Positions 7,189 to 16,021 of a DNA stretch of 23,991 nucleotides are shown one piece after another. The DNA is from DASXTW01 sp046726275. Lineage in GTDB: Bacteria > Actinomycetota > UBA4738. Under the pieces are notes generated by a model. That model saw nothing but the letters and a program-made list of their open reading frames with translations, ran no database searches and was not told the origin of the DNA. Made by a program: the position numbers and the translations under genes. Within the stretch, counting starts at the first letter, position 1, and every line of letters starts with the position of its first letter. The stretch is from positions 1-23,991 of the forward strand of contig JBKPAF010000002.1 of assembly GCA_046726275.1 (NCBI GenBank), in the 5' to 3' direction.

Positions 7189-9561
7189 ATGAAGGCCGAC
7201 CTCGAACTTGGGAGCCCCGGCCGGGCCGGCCCGCGCTCAAGGAGGGACCGGCTTGTCGGTGCGATCGTGGCCACCGCCGGCCCGTTCCTCATCCTCGCGG
7301 CCGTCCTCTTCGTTCTTCGGCGGTACGCGTTCACCGGCCGGATCAGCACGGAGGACGTCGTCCGGTACTGGCTCCCTATGTACGACTTCCTCGGCACCAG
7401 CCTGAGACATGGGCACATCCCGGCGTGGAACCCGTTCGCGTTAGGGGGCACTCCCTTCGCGGCCGACCCGCAATCGGGCTGGATGCAGGCGCTGCCGATG
7501 CTCCTGTTCACGGCGTTTCCGGCAGGGGCCGCGATACGGGGGCTGGTCGTCGTCCAGCCGATGATCGCCGGGATCGGGCTGTATGCGTTTCTTCGAAGCG
7601 AAGGGATCTCGCGCCCGGCCGCCACCGTTGGCGGGTTGGCTCTGGCCCTGGTCATCGCGGGATCCCGGCTCCCGCTGTCCATCCGATTCCCGGGCGCCCT
7701 GGCCTGGACCGCGGTGTCTCTGGCTGCATGCTCCAGATATCTCCGCTCTGACAGGATGTCCCGCCGGATTCTCTGGGGGGTGGCCACGGCACTGGCGTGG
7801 GGCCAGGTGGCTGCGTCGCATCTCACCGTGGGGCTGCTGATCGGGACCGGCGCTCTACTTGCATTCGTGCTGGCCAAGAGCATCTCGAACATCCGGGCGG
7901 GAGTCTCGAGCGGCCGGAGGGCTCTGGTGGTAGGGGGCCTACTGGTGATCGGCCTGCCCCTGATCAATATGGCCTATCTCCTCCCGAGGGTGGCCTTCGC
8001 GCCCGAGACGAGCCTGTCTCTCGGATACGGGCGCTTGAGGGAGCTGTCCATCCAGCTGACGGGCGTGGCCAGTCCATCCTTCCCCGGGCTGGTCGCGGGC
8101 CCGAAGTGGCCGCTCGACCTAGCGACGTTCCCGGGCCGATACGTGGGGGCCTCGGCTCTGCTCCTTGCTTTCGGGGCGTTCTGGTCGCGCCGATACCGCC
8201 ACCTGGCAGTGGGCTTCGCCGTCTACGGCGCCCTCGGCTACACACTCGGGTTGAGGGTGGTGGCCATGGCCATTCCGTCGTCGATCGGATCCTTTCCGCT
8301 GGTCGATCAGTACCTCCACGAGCCGTACTGGCTCTCGTTCGGCGTCCTGCTGGCGCTCGGCGTTCTGGCGGGCATCGGTTTCGAGGCCTGGATGGAAGCG
8401 AGGCCGACAGCGCAGCGAGTCTGGATGATCGTCCCGGCGATCATCGTCTGGCTGGTTCTGCCGATCGTGTTCGGGGCGCCGGCCATCGACCTCCTGCTCC
8501 TGATCGTCGCCGGGGCCGTGACCGTGGGGATGTTGGCAGCGGCCCTCCGCCGACCGGCTCTCCTGGCGATCGTGCCCATCCTGCTGCTCGTGGAGATCCT
8601 CGTCACCGCCCTGGTTGGGAGCTCACGCGCGCCTTTCAGGAGCGAGCTCAGGCTGTTGGCCGACCTCGACCGGCCGAGAGCCACAGCGGCCGTGTATCTC
8701 ACGCATACCCCCCTCTCCCGGGTCCTTGCCAAAAACCCCGATGCGCGCTATTACACGCAGGCGCTCGAGACCGGACGTCCCTATGTGGACCCCAGAGCTC
8801 TCCAGAACAACGAGTCCATGATCCGCGGGCTGGAGAATCTGGGTGGCTATCAGGCCGTACAACTGCAACGGTACTGGCTCTATGTCCGGCGACTCCAACA
8901 CCAACCGATGCGATACAACTACGCGCTCTTCGTCCACCCTCCGTCTTCGGTCTCCGACCTGCTCGACGTCGGCTGGGTGATCACCCGGGCCGACGACTCC
9001 CCAGGCGATGGGTTCTTCCCCGTTGCCGACGACGGGCGGTGGATCCTCCATCGCCGTCCCCAGACCCCACCCCGGGCCACCGTGGTGTCCTCGTGGAGGA
9101 TCGTGGCCACGCCGGAGGAGGCTCTGGAGGCTGTGGCCGATCCGGCCTTCGACCCCTCAACGACGGCGATCGTCGAAGACGACCCGGGCCTCCCACAATC
9201 AGGCAACCGACCGTCTGGCGCGTCGGCGACTTATTTCTCGCTTGGAAATCAGGCGGCCCGAGTCGACCTGGAAACACCCGTGCCGGGCATCCTTCTGATC
9301 CGAAACGTCTGGGATCGCAACTGGCGGGCCACGGTCGACGGACGGCCCGCCCAGGTCATTCCCACGGACTATCTCGTCCAGGGTGTCCCGGTGGGGGCCG
9401 GCAGGCACAGGGTGCTGTTGACGTACGACGACCCAGCGATCGGATACGGACTACTTGCCTCCGCCCTCGTGCTGGCTGTCCTTGTAGCGATGGCGGGGCT
9501 GGCCGCGCGCCGTGAAAGAATGCCTGCCACGGAGCCGGTCAGTGCCTCCAGAAGCCGCTGA
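7189..9561 (+). CDS. YfhO-family polytopic membrane glycosyltransferase-like protein (790 aa)
   Basis: A basic N-terminus, a first helix at about residues 24-42, then an extracytoplasmic loop with EDVVRYWLPMYDFL and the family hallmark PAWNPFALGGTPFAADPQSG. Many further membrane helices follow to about residue 480, then a large outside domain with the PPRATV, FDPSTT and NWRATVDG motifs, and a final helix. YfhO proteins belong to the GT-C group and use polyprenyl-phosphate sugars to modify envelope polymers; the acidic residues of the first loop are where GT-C enzymes keep their catalytic Asp. It is a clear paralogue of the 804-aa protein at 12568-14982 and of the fragment at the left edge. 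The ATG is chosen because a -10 box sits 9 nt upstream. Its last 23 bp overlap the end of the opposing epimerase gene. Sugar and acceptor are unknown. Confidence 0.87.
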   Translation: MKADLELGSPGRAGPRSRRDRLVGAIVATAGPFLILAAVLFVLRRYAFTGRISTEDVVRYWLPMYDFLGTSLRHGHIPAWNPFALGGTPFAADPQSGWMQALPMLLFTAFPAGAAIRGLVVVQPMIAGIGLYAFLRSEGISRPAATVGGLALALVIAGSRLPLSIRFPGALAWTAVSLAACSRYLRSDRMSRRILWGVATALAWGQVAASHLTVGLLIGTGALLAFVLAKSISNIRAGVSSGRRALVVGGLLVIGLPLINMAYLLPRVAFAPETSLSLGYGRLRELSIQLTGVASPSFPGLVAGPKWPLDLATFPGRYVGASALLLAFGAFWSRRYRHLAVGFAVYGALGYTLGLRVVAMAIPSSIGSFPLVDQYLHEPYWLSFGVLLALGVLAGIGFEAWMEARPTAQRVWMIVPAIIVWLVLPIVFGAPAIDLLLLIVAGAVTVGMLAAALRRPALLAIVPILLLVEILVTALVGSSRAPFRSELRLLADLDRPRATAAVYLTHTPLSRVLAKNPDARYYTQALETGRPYVDPRALQNNESMIRGLENLGGYQAVQLQRYWLYVRRLQHQPMRYNYALFVHPPSSVSDLLDVGWVITRADDSPGDGFFPVADDGRWILHRRPQTPPRATVVSSWRIVATPEEALEAVADPAFDPSTTAIVEDDPGLPQSGNRPSGASATYFSLGNQAARVDLETPVPGILLIRNVWDRNWRATVDGRPAQVIPTDYLVQGVPVGAGRHRVLLTYDDPAIGYGLLASALVLAVLVAMAGLAARRERMPATEPVSASRSR

Positions 9562-10537
9562 CCCTCGTTTGGTCGCCGCCTCGGTCTCGACTCTCCGATC
9601 CCGACAGATACCACTCGACGGTCCTGCGAAGCCCGTCTTCGAGCGGCACCCTGGCCGTCCACCCAAGGCGGTCTCGCAGCTTGCCGACATCGGGGACCCG
9701 GCGCCGCACATCGACGGGGAGCGCCTCCCGGTGGAGCACCTGCGGTGTGCCTTCCTCCCCACAGGCCGACCACAGCATGTCGAGCAGGTCGCGAATGGAG
9801 GTCTCCTGGCCGGTCCCGATGTTGAAGTCCTGGCCCTCGGCGTCCGGGTGCAGGCCGATGGTGACGATGGCGTCGGCCACGTCATCCACGTAGGTGAAGC
9901 TCCTGGTCTGCGAGCCGTCACCGAACAGCGCGATGGGCCGTTGCCCATCGCGGATCTTCTTCACAAGATCGGGGATCACGTGGGCGAGACCTGGCTCGTC
10001 CTCTGGATATTCCCCCGGGCCATACGCGTTGAACGGGCGGGCGATGGCGAAGGGCGTGCCGAACTGCTCGTGGAACGCCCGGCAGTACCATTCGCCCACC
10101 AGTTTGGAGAACCCGTACGCGGAGAACGGCGGGGGGTAGCGGTCGATCGCGACTTCGGGCGTCGGGAACTCACCTGCGCGTTCGAACACCATAGACGACG
10201 AGACGTACACGACCTTGGTCCGCATCTCCATGGCGGTGCGGAAGACCGTGGAGAGCATCAGATTGTTGTCGTCCAGGATGTCCGCCGGGTATCGGTGGAA
10301 GTAGCCGATCCCGCCGATCTTCGCCGCCAGGTGAAAGCAGAGGTCCGCCCCGGCGAACGCCTCCCGGGCCACTGACGGCTCCGCGATGTCGCCTTCCACG
10401 TACTCCACCCCGGTTGGGATGTTGACTCCTCGCCCCTTCGAGAGGTTGTCGACGATCCGGACCTGGTGACCCCGGGCGAGGAGGTTGCGGGCCACGGCCG
10501 ACCCGATGAACCCGGCCCCACCAGTGACGAGCTTCAC
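9539..10537 (-). CDS. NAD-dependent nucleotide-sugar epimerase/dehydratase (extended SDR)
   Basis: A 332-aa extended short-chain dehydrogenase. The NAD-binding motif TGGAGFIG is at residues 5-12 with Asp30 after strand 2; the SSS strand is near 113-115 and the catalytic YGFSK has Tyr141 and Lys145. The AAKIGGIGYF and PADILDDN stretch resembles GDP-fucose synthase and GDP-mannose 3,5-epimerase, but the real substrate could equally be a UDP-uronate from the dehydrogenase just upstream. The GTG start at 10537 overlaps the dehydrogenase stop as GTGA, which indicates translational coupling; longer upstream frames run through the dehydrogenase gene and are not real. It is the last gene of a three-gene minus-strand operon and ends 23 bp inside the 790-aa YfhO gene. 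Confidence 0.88.
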   Translation of the reverse strand: MKLVTGGAGFIGSAVARNLLARGHQVRIVDNLSKGRGVNIPTGVEYVEGDIAEPSVAREAFAGADLCFHLAAKIGGIGYFHRYPADILDDNNLMLSTVFRTAMEMRTKVVYVSSSMVFERAGEFPTPEVAIDRYPPPFSAYGFSKLVGEWYCRAFHEQFGTPFAIARPFNAYGPGEYPEDEPGLAHVIPDLVKKIRDGQRPIALFGDGSQTRSFTYVDDVADAIVTIGLHPDAEGQDFNIGTGQETSIRDLLDMLWSACGEEGTPQVLHREALPVDVRRRVPDVGKLRDRLGWTARVPLEDGLRRTVEWYLSGSESRDRGGDQTRVSGFWRH

Positions 10538-11838
10538 AGTTCCTCGCCGACGCCAAGCGTGGCCAGGTCGATCCCGGAACCGACGAAGGTGGGCCGGTCG
10601 AGCACTCCCCAGCAGTCCAGGCCGACGCGGGGTTCCTCCATGCTCGCCGTGAGATCCTCGGGCGAGAGGGAGTCGTAGGCCGAGTGGTTCGTGGCCAGGA
10701 TGAAGGCCTTCGCACCGGTGAGGACCTCGTGCATCGCCGGCCCCGGAATGAAGGGATCGTGGGTCCGGACATCGGCGCCCTCCCGACGGAGGATCTCCGT
10801 CGCTCGCATCGCCGGGGACTGACGGATATCGTCGCTGTCGCGCTTGAACGTCTGGCCGAGCACGGCGACCGGGGTTCCCGCCAGCTCCACCCCATACCGA
10901 GCGAGCCTCCGGGCCAGGCGTCTGACGACGTGGGCGGGCATCGTGTCGTTGAGCTTCCAAGCGAGCAGGACGAAGTCCGGAAGCGTGAGCTCTTCCACCA
11001 GGAAGTAGCCGTCCTTCGAAAGACAGGGGCCACCTGCTGGCCCGGGCCGGGGGATGTTGGCTCTCGGATAGTCCTCATTCACCATTCCGACGATCCCGTG
11101 CGCGTCGACGCGGTAGTACTCGGCGAGGATGGCGAACTCGTTGGCCAGTGCGAAGTTCACGTAGCGATAGACGTTGGTGAACAACTTCGCCAGCTCGGCG
11201 CTGGTCGGGTCGGTGAGGTGCAGCTTCTTGTTCGGATTCAGCACCCGGAACAGGGCCGCCGTCGCCTGGGTGCTCTCCGCGTCCTTTCCTCCGACGATCT
11301 CGGGGAGCTCGGTCAGTTCCTGCAGCGCCTTCCCCTCGGCGATCCGCTCGGGGCACGCCGCGAGCAGCAGTCGTTCGGCGACGTCGGGGACGTGCTCCCG
11401 GAGGTGGGGGAGCACCACCTTGAGCAAGGTGCCCGGCGATACGGTCGAGCGCAGGATCAGAAGCTGCCCCGGGCGCAGGTGCGGTGCCAGGCCGTCCAAA
11501 GCCGCCCTGAGTTGGCCGTAATCCGCCCGGAGGTCTGCGGCCAGAGGCGTGGCCACGCACAAGATGATGACGTCGGCCTGGGGTACGGCTTCACCCGGAT
11601 CCTGATGGACGGTCAGCGTTCCCGCGTTGACCACCTCGAGCAACGTCTGCTCGCTGCCGGGCTCGTGGAAGGGCATCTTCCCGAGCTCGATCTCCCGGCA
11701 GCGCGTGGGGTCGGCGTCGACCCCGAACACCCGGAGTCCTGCCCGGGCGAAGGCGATGCCGAGGGGCAGCCCGACCCGGCCCATCCCGATGATGGCCACC
11801 GACGCCTGGCCCTGGGCGATCCGCTCGACCAACGTCAC
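10534..11838 (-). CDS. Nucleotide-sugar dehydrogenase (UDP-glucose/UDP-ManNAc dehydrogenase family)
   Basis: A 434-aa enzyme that oxidises C6 of a UDP- or GDP-sugar to a uronic acid in two NAD steps. Visible motifs: the Rossmann GMGRVG near residues 18-23 with Asp41 (GVDAD), CPERIAEGKA with Glu164, the helix SAELAKLFTNVYRYVNFALANEF with Lys218 and Asn222, and the catalytic GGPCLSKD with Cys272. A C-terminal FKRDSDDIRQSPA motif marks the second nucleotide-binding domain. The position before SKD is usually Pro (CLPKD); Leu-Ser here is a mild variation. The WecC/TviB-type subgroup is plausible but the exact sugar is not fixed. The GTG at 11838 is chosen because it overlaps the GT2 stop as GTGA; the 28 residues upstream in the same frame are antisense-like and proline-rich. 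Confidence 0.9.
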   Translation of the reverse strand: MTLVERIAQGQASVAIIGMGRVGLPLGIAFARAGLRVFGVDADPTRCREIELGKMPFHEPGSEQTLLEVVNAGTLTVHQDPGEAVPQADVIILCVATPLAADLRADYGQLRAALDGLAPHLRPGQLLILRSTVSPGTLLKVVLPHLREHVPDVAERLLLAACPERIAEGKALQELTELPEIVGGKDAESTQATAALFRVLNPNKKLHLTDPTSAELAKLFTNVYRYVNFALANEFAILAEYYRVDAHGIVGMVNEDYPRANIPRPGPAGGPCLSKDGYFLVEELTLPDFVLLAWKLNDTMPAHVVRRLARRLARYGVELAGTPVAVLGQTFKRDSDDIRQSPAMRATEILRREGADVRTHDPFIPGPAMHEVLTGAKAFILATNHSAYDSLSPEDLTASMEEPRVGLDCWGVLDRPTFVGSGIDLATLGVGEEL

Positions 11839-12584
11839 GGCCGGCCCCCCGAGGCGGGGACGGGCGGGCGGCGCGACCGGAGCCGGAACCGGCCCCGAGT
11901 CGCCATGAGGAGCCATCGCCAATAGTTCCCGACCTCTCTCGAGACCTTGAAGTTCGATGAACCGAGCTCACGGTTCGTCCAGACCGTCGGAATCTCTCCG
12001 ATCCGGAACCCCGCCAGCGCGGCTTTGACCGTGAGCTCCACGGAGATGTCGAACGAGGAAGCCTCGGTACTCACGCGCTCCACGACCTGCCGACGATACG
12101 CCTTGAACGCGTTCGAGACGTCGTGGATGTGAGGGCCCCCGGCGAGCCGGACCAGCACGGAATACAGCCGGGAGATCCGCTGCTTGGTGGTGATGCCGAC
12201 CGTCCCACCTCCGCGCATGTACCGGGAGCCGGCGACGACGTCATAGCCGCGATCCAACTCACGCACCATCACGGGGATGTCTTCTGCCCGGTCGGACTCG
12301 TCCCCCATGAAGGGGACGAACGCGTCGCCGGTCCCCTGATCGAACGCGTACCGGAGGGCGGAGCCGAAGCCTCGCTGGCCGACTCGATACAGGACCCGGG
12401 CGCCGGCGTTCAGGGCCACCGGATCGTTCGCCTCCCGGGCCTCCTGGTCCCTGCTCGCATCGGGGACGTCCACGACCACGAGGATCTCGAGGTCGATCTT
12501 GCCGCGCTGTTCATCGAGCCGACCGAGCGTCTTGGCGAGCTGAGGTTCGCGATATAACACCGGGACGATGACGGTGACCTTCAC
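11835..12584 (-). CDS. GT2 glycosyltransferase, polyprenyl-phosphate sugar synthase type
   Basis: A 249-aa GT-A fold enzyme. It opens with the first strand VKVTVIVPVL, has the VVVDVPDASRD segment, the GQRGFGSALRYAF helix and a metal-binding GDESD at about residues 94-98, and lacks membrane helices. It resembles dolichyl/undecaprenyl-phosphate mannose or glucose synthases, which put a sugar on the carrier lipid at the inner face of the membrane. The GTG at 12584 is the last possible start before the first beta strand and has a TACCCT -10 box 8 nt upstream, so the mRNA is probably leaderless. This makes its first 17 bp overlap the start of the divergent 804-aa YfhO gene. It heads the operon with the dehydrogenase and the epimerase. 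Donor sugar is unknown. Confidence 0.87.
   Translation of the reverse strand: MKVTVIVPVLYREPQLAKTLGRLDEQRGKIDLEILVVVDVPDASRDQEAREANDPVALNAGARVLYRVGQRGFGSALRYAFDQGTGDAFVPFMGDESDRAEDIPVMVRELDRGYDVVAGSRYMRGGGTVGITTKQRISRLYSVLVRLAGGPHIHDVSNAFKAYRRQVVERVSTEASSFDISVELTVKAALAGFRIGEIPTVWTNRELGSSNFKVSREVGNYWRWLLMATRGRFRLRSRRPPVPASGGRP
12553..12558 (+). promoter_or_regulatory. -10 box for the 804-aa YfhO gene, inside the GT2 coding region
   Basis: TATAAC lies 9 nt before the ATG at 12568, a leaderless arrangement. It sits inside the first codons of the divergent GT2 gene. One base differs from TATAAT; no clear -35 is seen. Confidence 0.4.
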
Positions 12585-14982
12585 GGGCGCTAAGGGTACA
12601 CGGCCATCCGAGCCCGAGAATCCGCGGAGGCACCTCGTCAAGGGTGCCGCGGGCCCCCTGCTCATCGTGGCCGCCGTCGTGATCGTCCTCCACGGATTCG
12701 TGTTCCAGCCGAAGGTCTCTTCGCAGCATCCCGACATCCTCGGGTTCTGGCTCCCGACGTACTGCTTCCTGGGCAAGAGCCTGGCCGCCGCCCACCTACC
12801 CGCCTGGAATCCCCACGTCATGGGAGGCCTCCCGTTTGCGGCGGACCCCCAGTCGGGCTGGATGTATGCGCCAGCGATGCTCCTGTTCACGCCCTTGCCG
12901 TGCGGGGTCGCCATCCGGCTCATGATCGTGGTGCAGCCGGTCCTCGGTGGCTTGGGCCTGTACGGCTTCCTTCGGAATGAACGCCTCTCCCGTCCGGCCG
13001 CGACGACGGGGGGGCTGGCCCTTGCCCTGGCGCTCGCGGCTTCCCGCTTGACGCTGTTCCTGCCGTTCCCCTCCGCGTTCGCGTGGACCGCCGTGCTCCT
13101 GTGGGCCTCCTCCGCCACCCTGAACGCCTCCACGTGGCCACGCCGGCTGGGGTGGGTACTGATCGCAGCCGTCGCGTGGGGTCAGCTCGCCGCGGCCTAC
13201 TCATCGCATGGCCTGCTCCTGGGGACGGCGGCTGTCGTGTTCTTCCTTGTGGCGAAGGCGTGGTCACAGTCCAGAGCCGGGGTCCGAGGGGCGAGGGAGT
13301 CACTCGGCATCGCCGCCCTTTTGGCGGTGGCGTTCGTCGGGGTCAATCTGGCGTTCCTCCTTCCCCGGCTGGCCTATGCGCACGAGACCAGCTATGGACG
13401 CGTCCTGTCCGGGCCGGCGCAGCTGGGACCGCCACTCGACGCGCTGTGGCCGCTCAAGCTCGCCACGTCCACCGGGGGGTACCTGGGGGCAGCGGCGCTG
13501 GTCCTTGCGCCCGCCGCGTTCTGGTCCCGACGCCATCGCCCGCTCGCCGTGGCCTTCGGGTGTTTCGGGGCCATCTCGTACGTGCTCGGGGCCGAGGGGG
13601 TCGCGTCCCCGCTGGCCCGGGCCCTCGAAGGCGTCCCGATCCTGCAGTTCTACGCCCACTTCCCGGGGCGGTTCAGCCTGGGGCTGTTCTACGCCCTCCC
13701 GATTCTCGTCGCCATCGGGCTGGACGCATGGATCGAGGCGAGTGCGGGACGCGACCGGGCGGTCATGTGCGCTCCGGGAATCCTGGCGTTCCTGGTCCTG
13801 CCGGCTGCCTTCGGTGCTGGCTGGCTGCGTCTGCTCATCCCGGCGCTGGGGGCGTTTGCCGCCGCCGTCGTGTTGGTGAGCCTCACCCGACGTCCGAGGC
13901 TGGCCGCCCTGGTGCCGGCGCTGCTGGCGATCGAACTGGTGGCCGGTGGCCTTCTCGGCCAGACCTCGGGTGCCCTCGGCGCCGACCGTGCCTATGCCGA
14001 CGACCTGTTCGGCACGCAGACCACGAACTGGTTCGTCCCCCTTGCCCATCCGGACATCGACGTCGGCGACTACCTGGTCGCTACGCCGATCACCCGTACG
14101 TTGCGCGACCCAACGGGACGGTACATGAGCCTGGACCCCGACGAGGCGACGCCGCGTGGGTACCTGACGCTCCAAGCGCCTCCCTATTGGAGCTTGATGG
14201 CGAATCAGAGGGCGATGCTGTTCGGGCTGGAGGACGCGCAGGGTTACAACCCGGTGCAACTGGAGCGGTACTGGGCCTACGTGCGGGCCACGAGCGGGGG
14301 GTCACTGGCATACAACACGTCGGTCTACCGCCGGCCACCCGACGATGCGACGCTGAACCTGTTGCACGTCTACAGCATCGTGGGCCCCGAGGGCCAGGCA
14401 CCTGAAGGTTGGTCTCCCGTGGCTCGGGACGGGCGATGGGCCGTCTATCGGTCGCCCGAAGCGTCGCCTCGTTGCTGGGTTCTCACGCAGTGGCGAGTGG
14501 TCGAGGGGCCTGAGGCGAGCCTCCACGCCGTGACCGAACCCGGCTTCGATCCGGTGAGTACGGTCGTGCTCGAAGACGATCCGGGCCTGGACTCGGGTGG
14601 GTCTGCTGAGGGCACAGCGTGTGTCGGCCCTCCGCTCTTCCGGGATCCGAACCCCCAGTCGCACGTCTTTGCGGTCGATCCATCGGCTCCGGCTGTGGTC
14701 CTGGTGAAGATTCCGTACGCGCGGAACTGGCACGCCACCGTCGACGGCCAGCCTGCTCGAATCATGCCAGCGGATCACTTCCTCATGGGCGTCCCCGTTC
14801 AGGCCGGGAGCCATCTGATCGGACTCCGGTACGACGACCCTTGGATCGGCTACGGGCTGCTCGGGACGGCAGTGGCCGTCCTCGCGCTCATCGTCGCGAC
14901 CTTGTTGGCGTGGCGGGCCGGCGCCGCTCGCCGCCCGGCGGGGGATCGGTCTCCGAGCCTCAGCGGAGCCAGGTCTGGATGA
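12568..14982 (+). CDS. YfhO-family polytopic membrane glycosyltransferase-like protein (804 aa)
   Basis: A close paralogue of the 790-aa protein, with the same layout: a short basic N-terminus, a helix at about residues 28-44, a loop with DILGFWLPTYCFLG, the PAWNPHVMGGLPFAADPQSG hallmark, many membrane helices, then an outside C-terminal domain with FDPVSTVVLEDDPG and NWHATVDG and a last helix. Predicted to transfer a polyprenyl-phosphate sugar to an envelope acceptor, as known for YfhO in firmicutes. The ATG at 12568 (or GTG at 12574) is the only start that keeps the first helix, so the head-to-head overlap with the GT2 gene is hard to avoid. At its 3' end it overlaps the DUF2304-GT2 gene by 23 bp. 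Flanked on both sides by GT2 genes on the opposite strand, which are the expected partners in carrier-lipid glycosylation. Confidence 0.87.
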   Translation: MTVTFTGAKGTRPSEPENPRRHLVKGAAGPLLIVAAVVIVLHGFVFQPKVSSQHPDILGFWLPTYCFLGKSLAAAHLPAWNPHVMGGLPFAADPQSGWMYAPAMLLFTPLPCGVAIRLMIVVQPVLGGLGLYGFLRNERLSRPAATTGGLALALALAASRLTLFLPFPSAFAWTAVLLWASSATLNASTWPRRLGWVLIAAVAWGQLAAAYSSHGLLLGTAAVVFFLVAKAWSQSRAGVRGARESLGIAALLAVAFVGVNLAFLLPRLAYAHETSYGRVLSGPAQLGPPLDALWPLKLATSTGGYLGAAALVLAPAAFWSRRHRPLAVAFGCFGAISYVLGAEGVASPLARALEGVPILQFYAHFPGRFSLGLFYALPILVAIGLDAWIEASAGRDRAVMCAPGILAFLVLPAAFGAGWLRLLIPALGAFAAAVVLVSLTRRPRLAALVPALLAIELVAGGLLGQTSGALGADRAYADDLFGTQTTNWFVPLAHPDIDVGDYLVATPITRTLRDPTGRYMSLDPDEATPRGYLTLQAPPYWSLMANQRAMLFGLEDAQGYNPVQLERYWAYVRATSGGSLAYNTSVYRRPPDDATLNLLHVYSIVGPEGQAPEGWSPVARDGRWAVYRSPEASPRCWVLTQWRVVEGPEASLHAVTEPGFDPVSTVVLEDDPGLDSGGSAEGTACVGPPLFRDPNPQSHVFAVDPSAPAVVLVKIPYARNWHATVDGQPARIMPADHFLMGVPVQAGSHLIGLRYDDPWIGYGLLGTAVAVLALIVATLLAWRAGAARRPAGDRSPSLSGARSG
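12593..12598 (-). promoter_or_regulatory. -10 box for the GT2 operon, inside the 804-aa YfhO coding region
   Basis: On the minus strand this reads TACCCT, 8 nt before the GTG at 12584. It matches exactly the box before the DUF402 gene. It lies inside the opposing gene, so both operons' promoters are within each other's coding sequence. Confidence 0.45.
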
Positions 14983-16021
14983 TGACCTTGGTGAACCGGA
15001 ACCCGTATTTGAGAGAGCCCGGCTTCTTGGACTCGCCGCTCAGCCGGGCCCGGACGGTGATCGGGACCTCCTTCACCCGGGCATGGTGTCGGAGGGCTTC
15101 CACCAGGACCTCCGAGCTGTACTGATCCTGCTCCAGCGTCAGCCTCCGCATGAACTCGGCGCTGGTCGCCCGAAAGCCGCTCGAGACGTCGGTGATGCGC
15201 TCCCCGTGCAGGAGCGAGACCACGCCGGACAGCAGGTACATCCCGGCGTGCCGCAGGTGGCTCTCCCTCTCGAACTCGCCGAGCCGCCGCGAGCCGACGA
15301 CCATGTCCGCCTGTCCGCCCAGGATGGGACGGATAACCTGGGCCAGCTCGTCCGGGTCGTGCTGCCCGTCGGCGTCGAGGGATGCGATGACCGACCCTCC
15401 CAGCTTGAGAGCGATCTCGTAGCCGACGCGCAGAGCCATTCCCTGGCCGCGCCGGATGGGCAGCCGAGCGACTATCGCGCCTTCCTTGCGGGCAACGTCG
15501 GAGGTGCTGTCCTCCGAGGCGTCGTCCATGACCAGCGTGGCCACGGGCAGTCCTTCGACCATCCGGGGCATCGAGGCCAGCACCGAGCCGATGTTCTCGG
15601 ACTCGTCGTGGGCCGGGATCACCACGACCAGGCGGTCGCCGGGCGGAAGCGCATCGGCCTGGGTGGCGTCGAAGGCCTGGACGGTGAGGGACTCGATCAG
15701 CAGCCGGATCGTGGCTGTGTTCGCGTCCGTGTTGGATGAGGTCCGAAGGACCAGCGCGAACAGGATGAACACCGCGAACACGAGCGCGGCAACGAGCTGG
15801 CGCTGGTTGCCTTTCTGGAAGTTGAACGCGTCGAACAACGGCTGGAACAACGGGGGAATGACGGCGAGAGCCAGGATCACCACACTGACCGCGCCGGTGA
15901 TGATGAGATTGAGACGGGAGATGTCGCGGCGGCGATACCGGCGGATCGCCGCCACCAACAGCACGACAGCGAACAGGCCGCCGACGACCCTGATCGGGAT
16001 GAACGCGCTGGCCGCGATCAC
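14960..16021 (-). CDS. DUF2304-GT2 fusion: membrane-anchored polyprenyl-phosphate glycosyltransferase
   Basis: A 353-aa protein in two parts. Residues 1-97 carry three membrane helices (about 9-26, 38-56, 76-93) separated by a RRYRRRDISRLN basic loop and IPPLFQPLFDAF, the layout of DUF2304 proteins. Residues ~130-353 are a GT2 domain with VVVIPAHDESENI, VMDDASEDST, the RRGQGMALRVGYE helix and the metal-binding DADGQHDP (Asp216, Asp218), as in dolichyl-phosphate mannose/glucose synthases. It should load a sugar on a polyprenyl phosphate at the membrane. The start is GTG at 16021, overlapping the sqdB stop as GTGA, so the two are translationally coupled. That pairing suggests UDP-sulfoquinovose as a donor, but SQDG synthases known in bacteria are of other types, so the product is open. 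Confidence 0.87.
   Translation of the reverse strand: MIAASAFIPIRVVGGLFAVVLLVAAIRRYRRRDISRLNLIITGAVSVVILALAVIPPLFQPLFDAFNFQKGNQRQLVAALVFAVFILFALVLRTSSNTDANTATIRLLIESLTVQAFDATQADALPPGDRLVVVIPAHDESENIGSVLASMPRMVEGLPVATLVMDDASEDSTSDVARKEGAIVARLPIRRGQGMALRVGYEIALKLGGSVIASLDADGQHDPDELAQVIRPILGGQADMVVGSRRLGEFERESHLRHAGMYLLSGVVSLLHGERITDVSSGFRATSAEFMRRLTLEQDQYSSEVLVEALRHHARVKEVPITVRARLSGESKKPGSLKYGFRFTKVIIQTWLR

Noticed and set aside
10684..11925. Plus-strand 413-codon open frame
   Set aside because: Antisense to the nucleotide-sugar dehydrogenase with full catalytic motifs.
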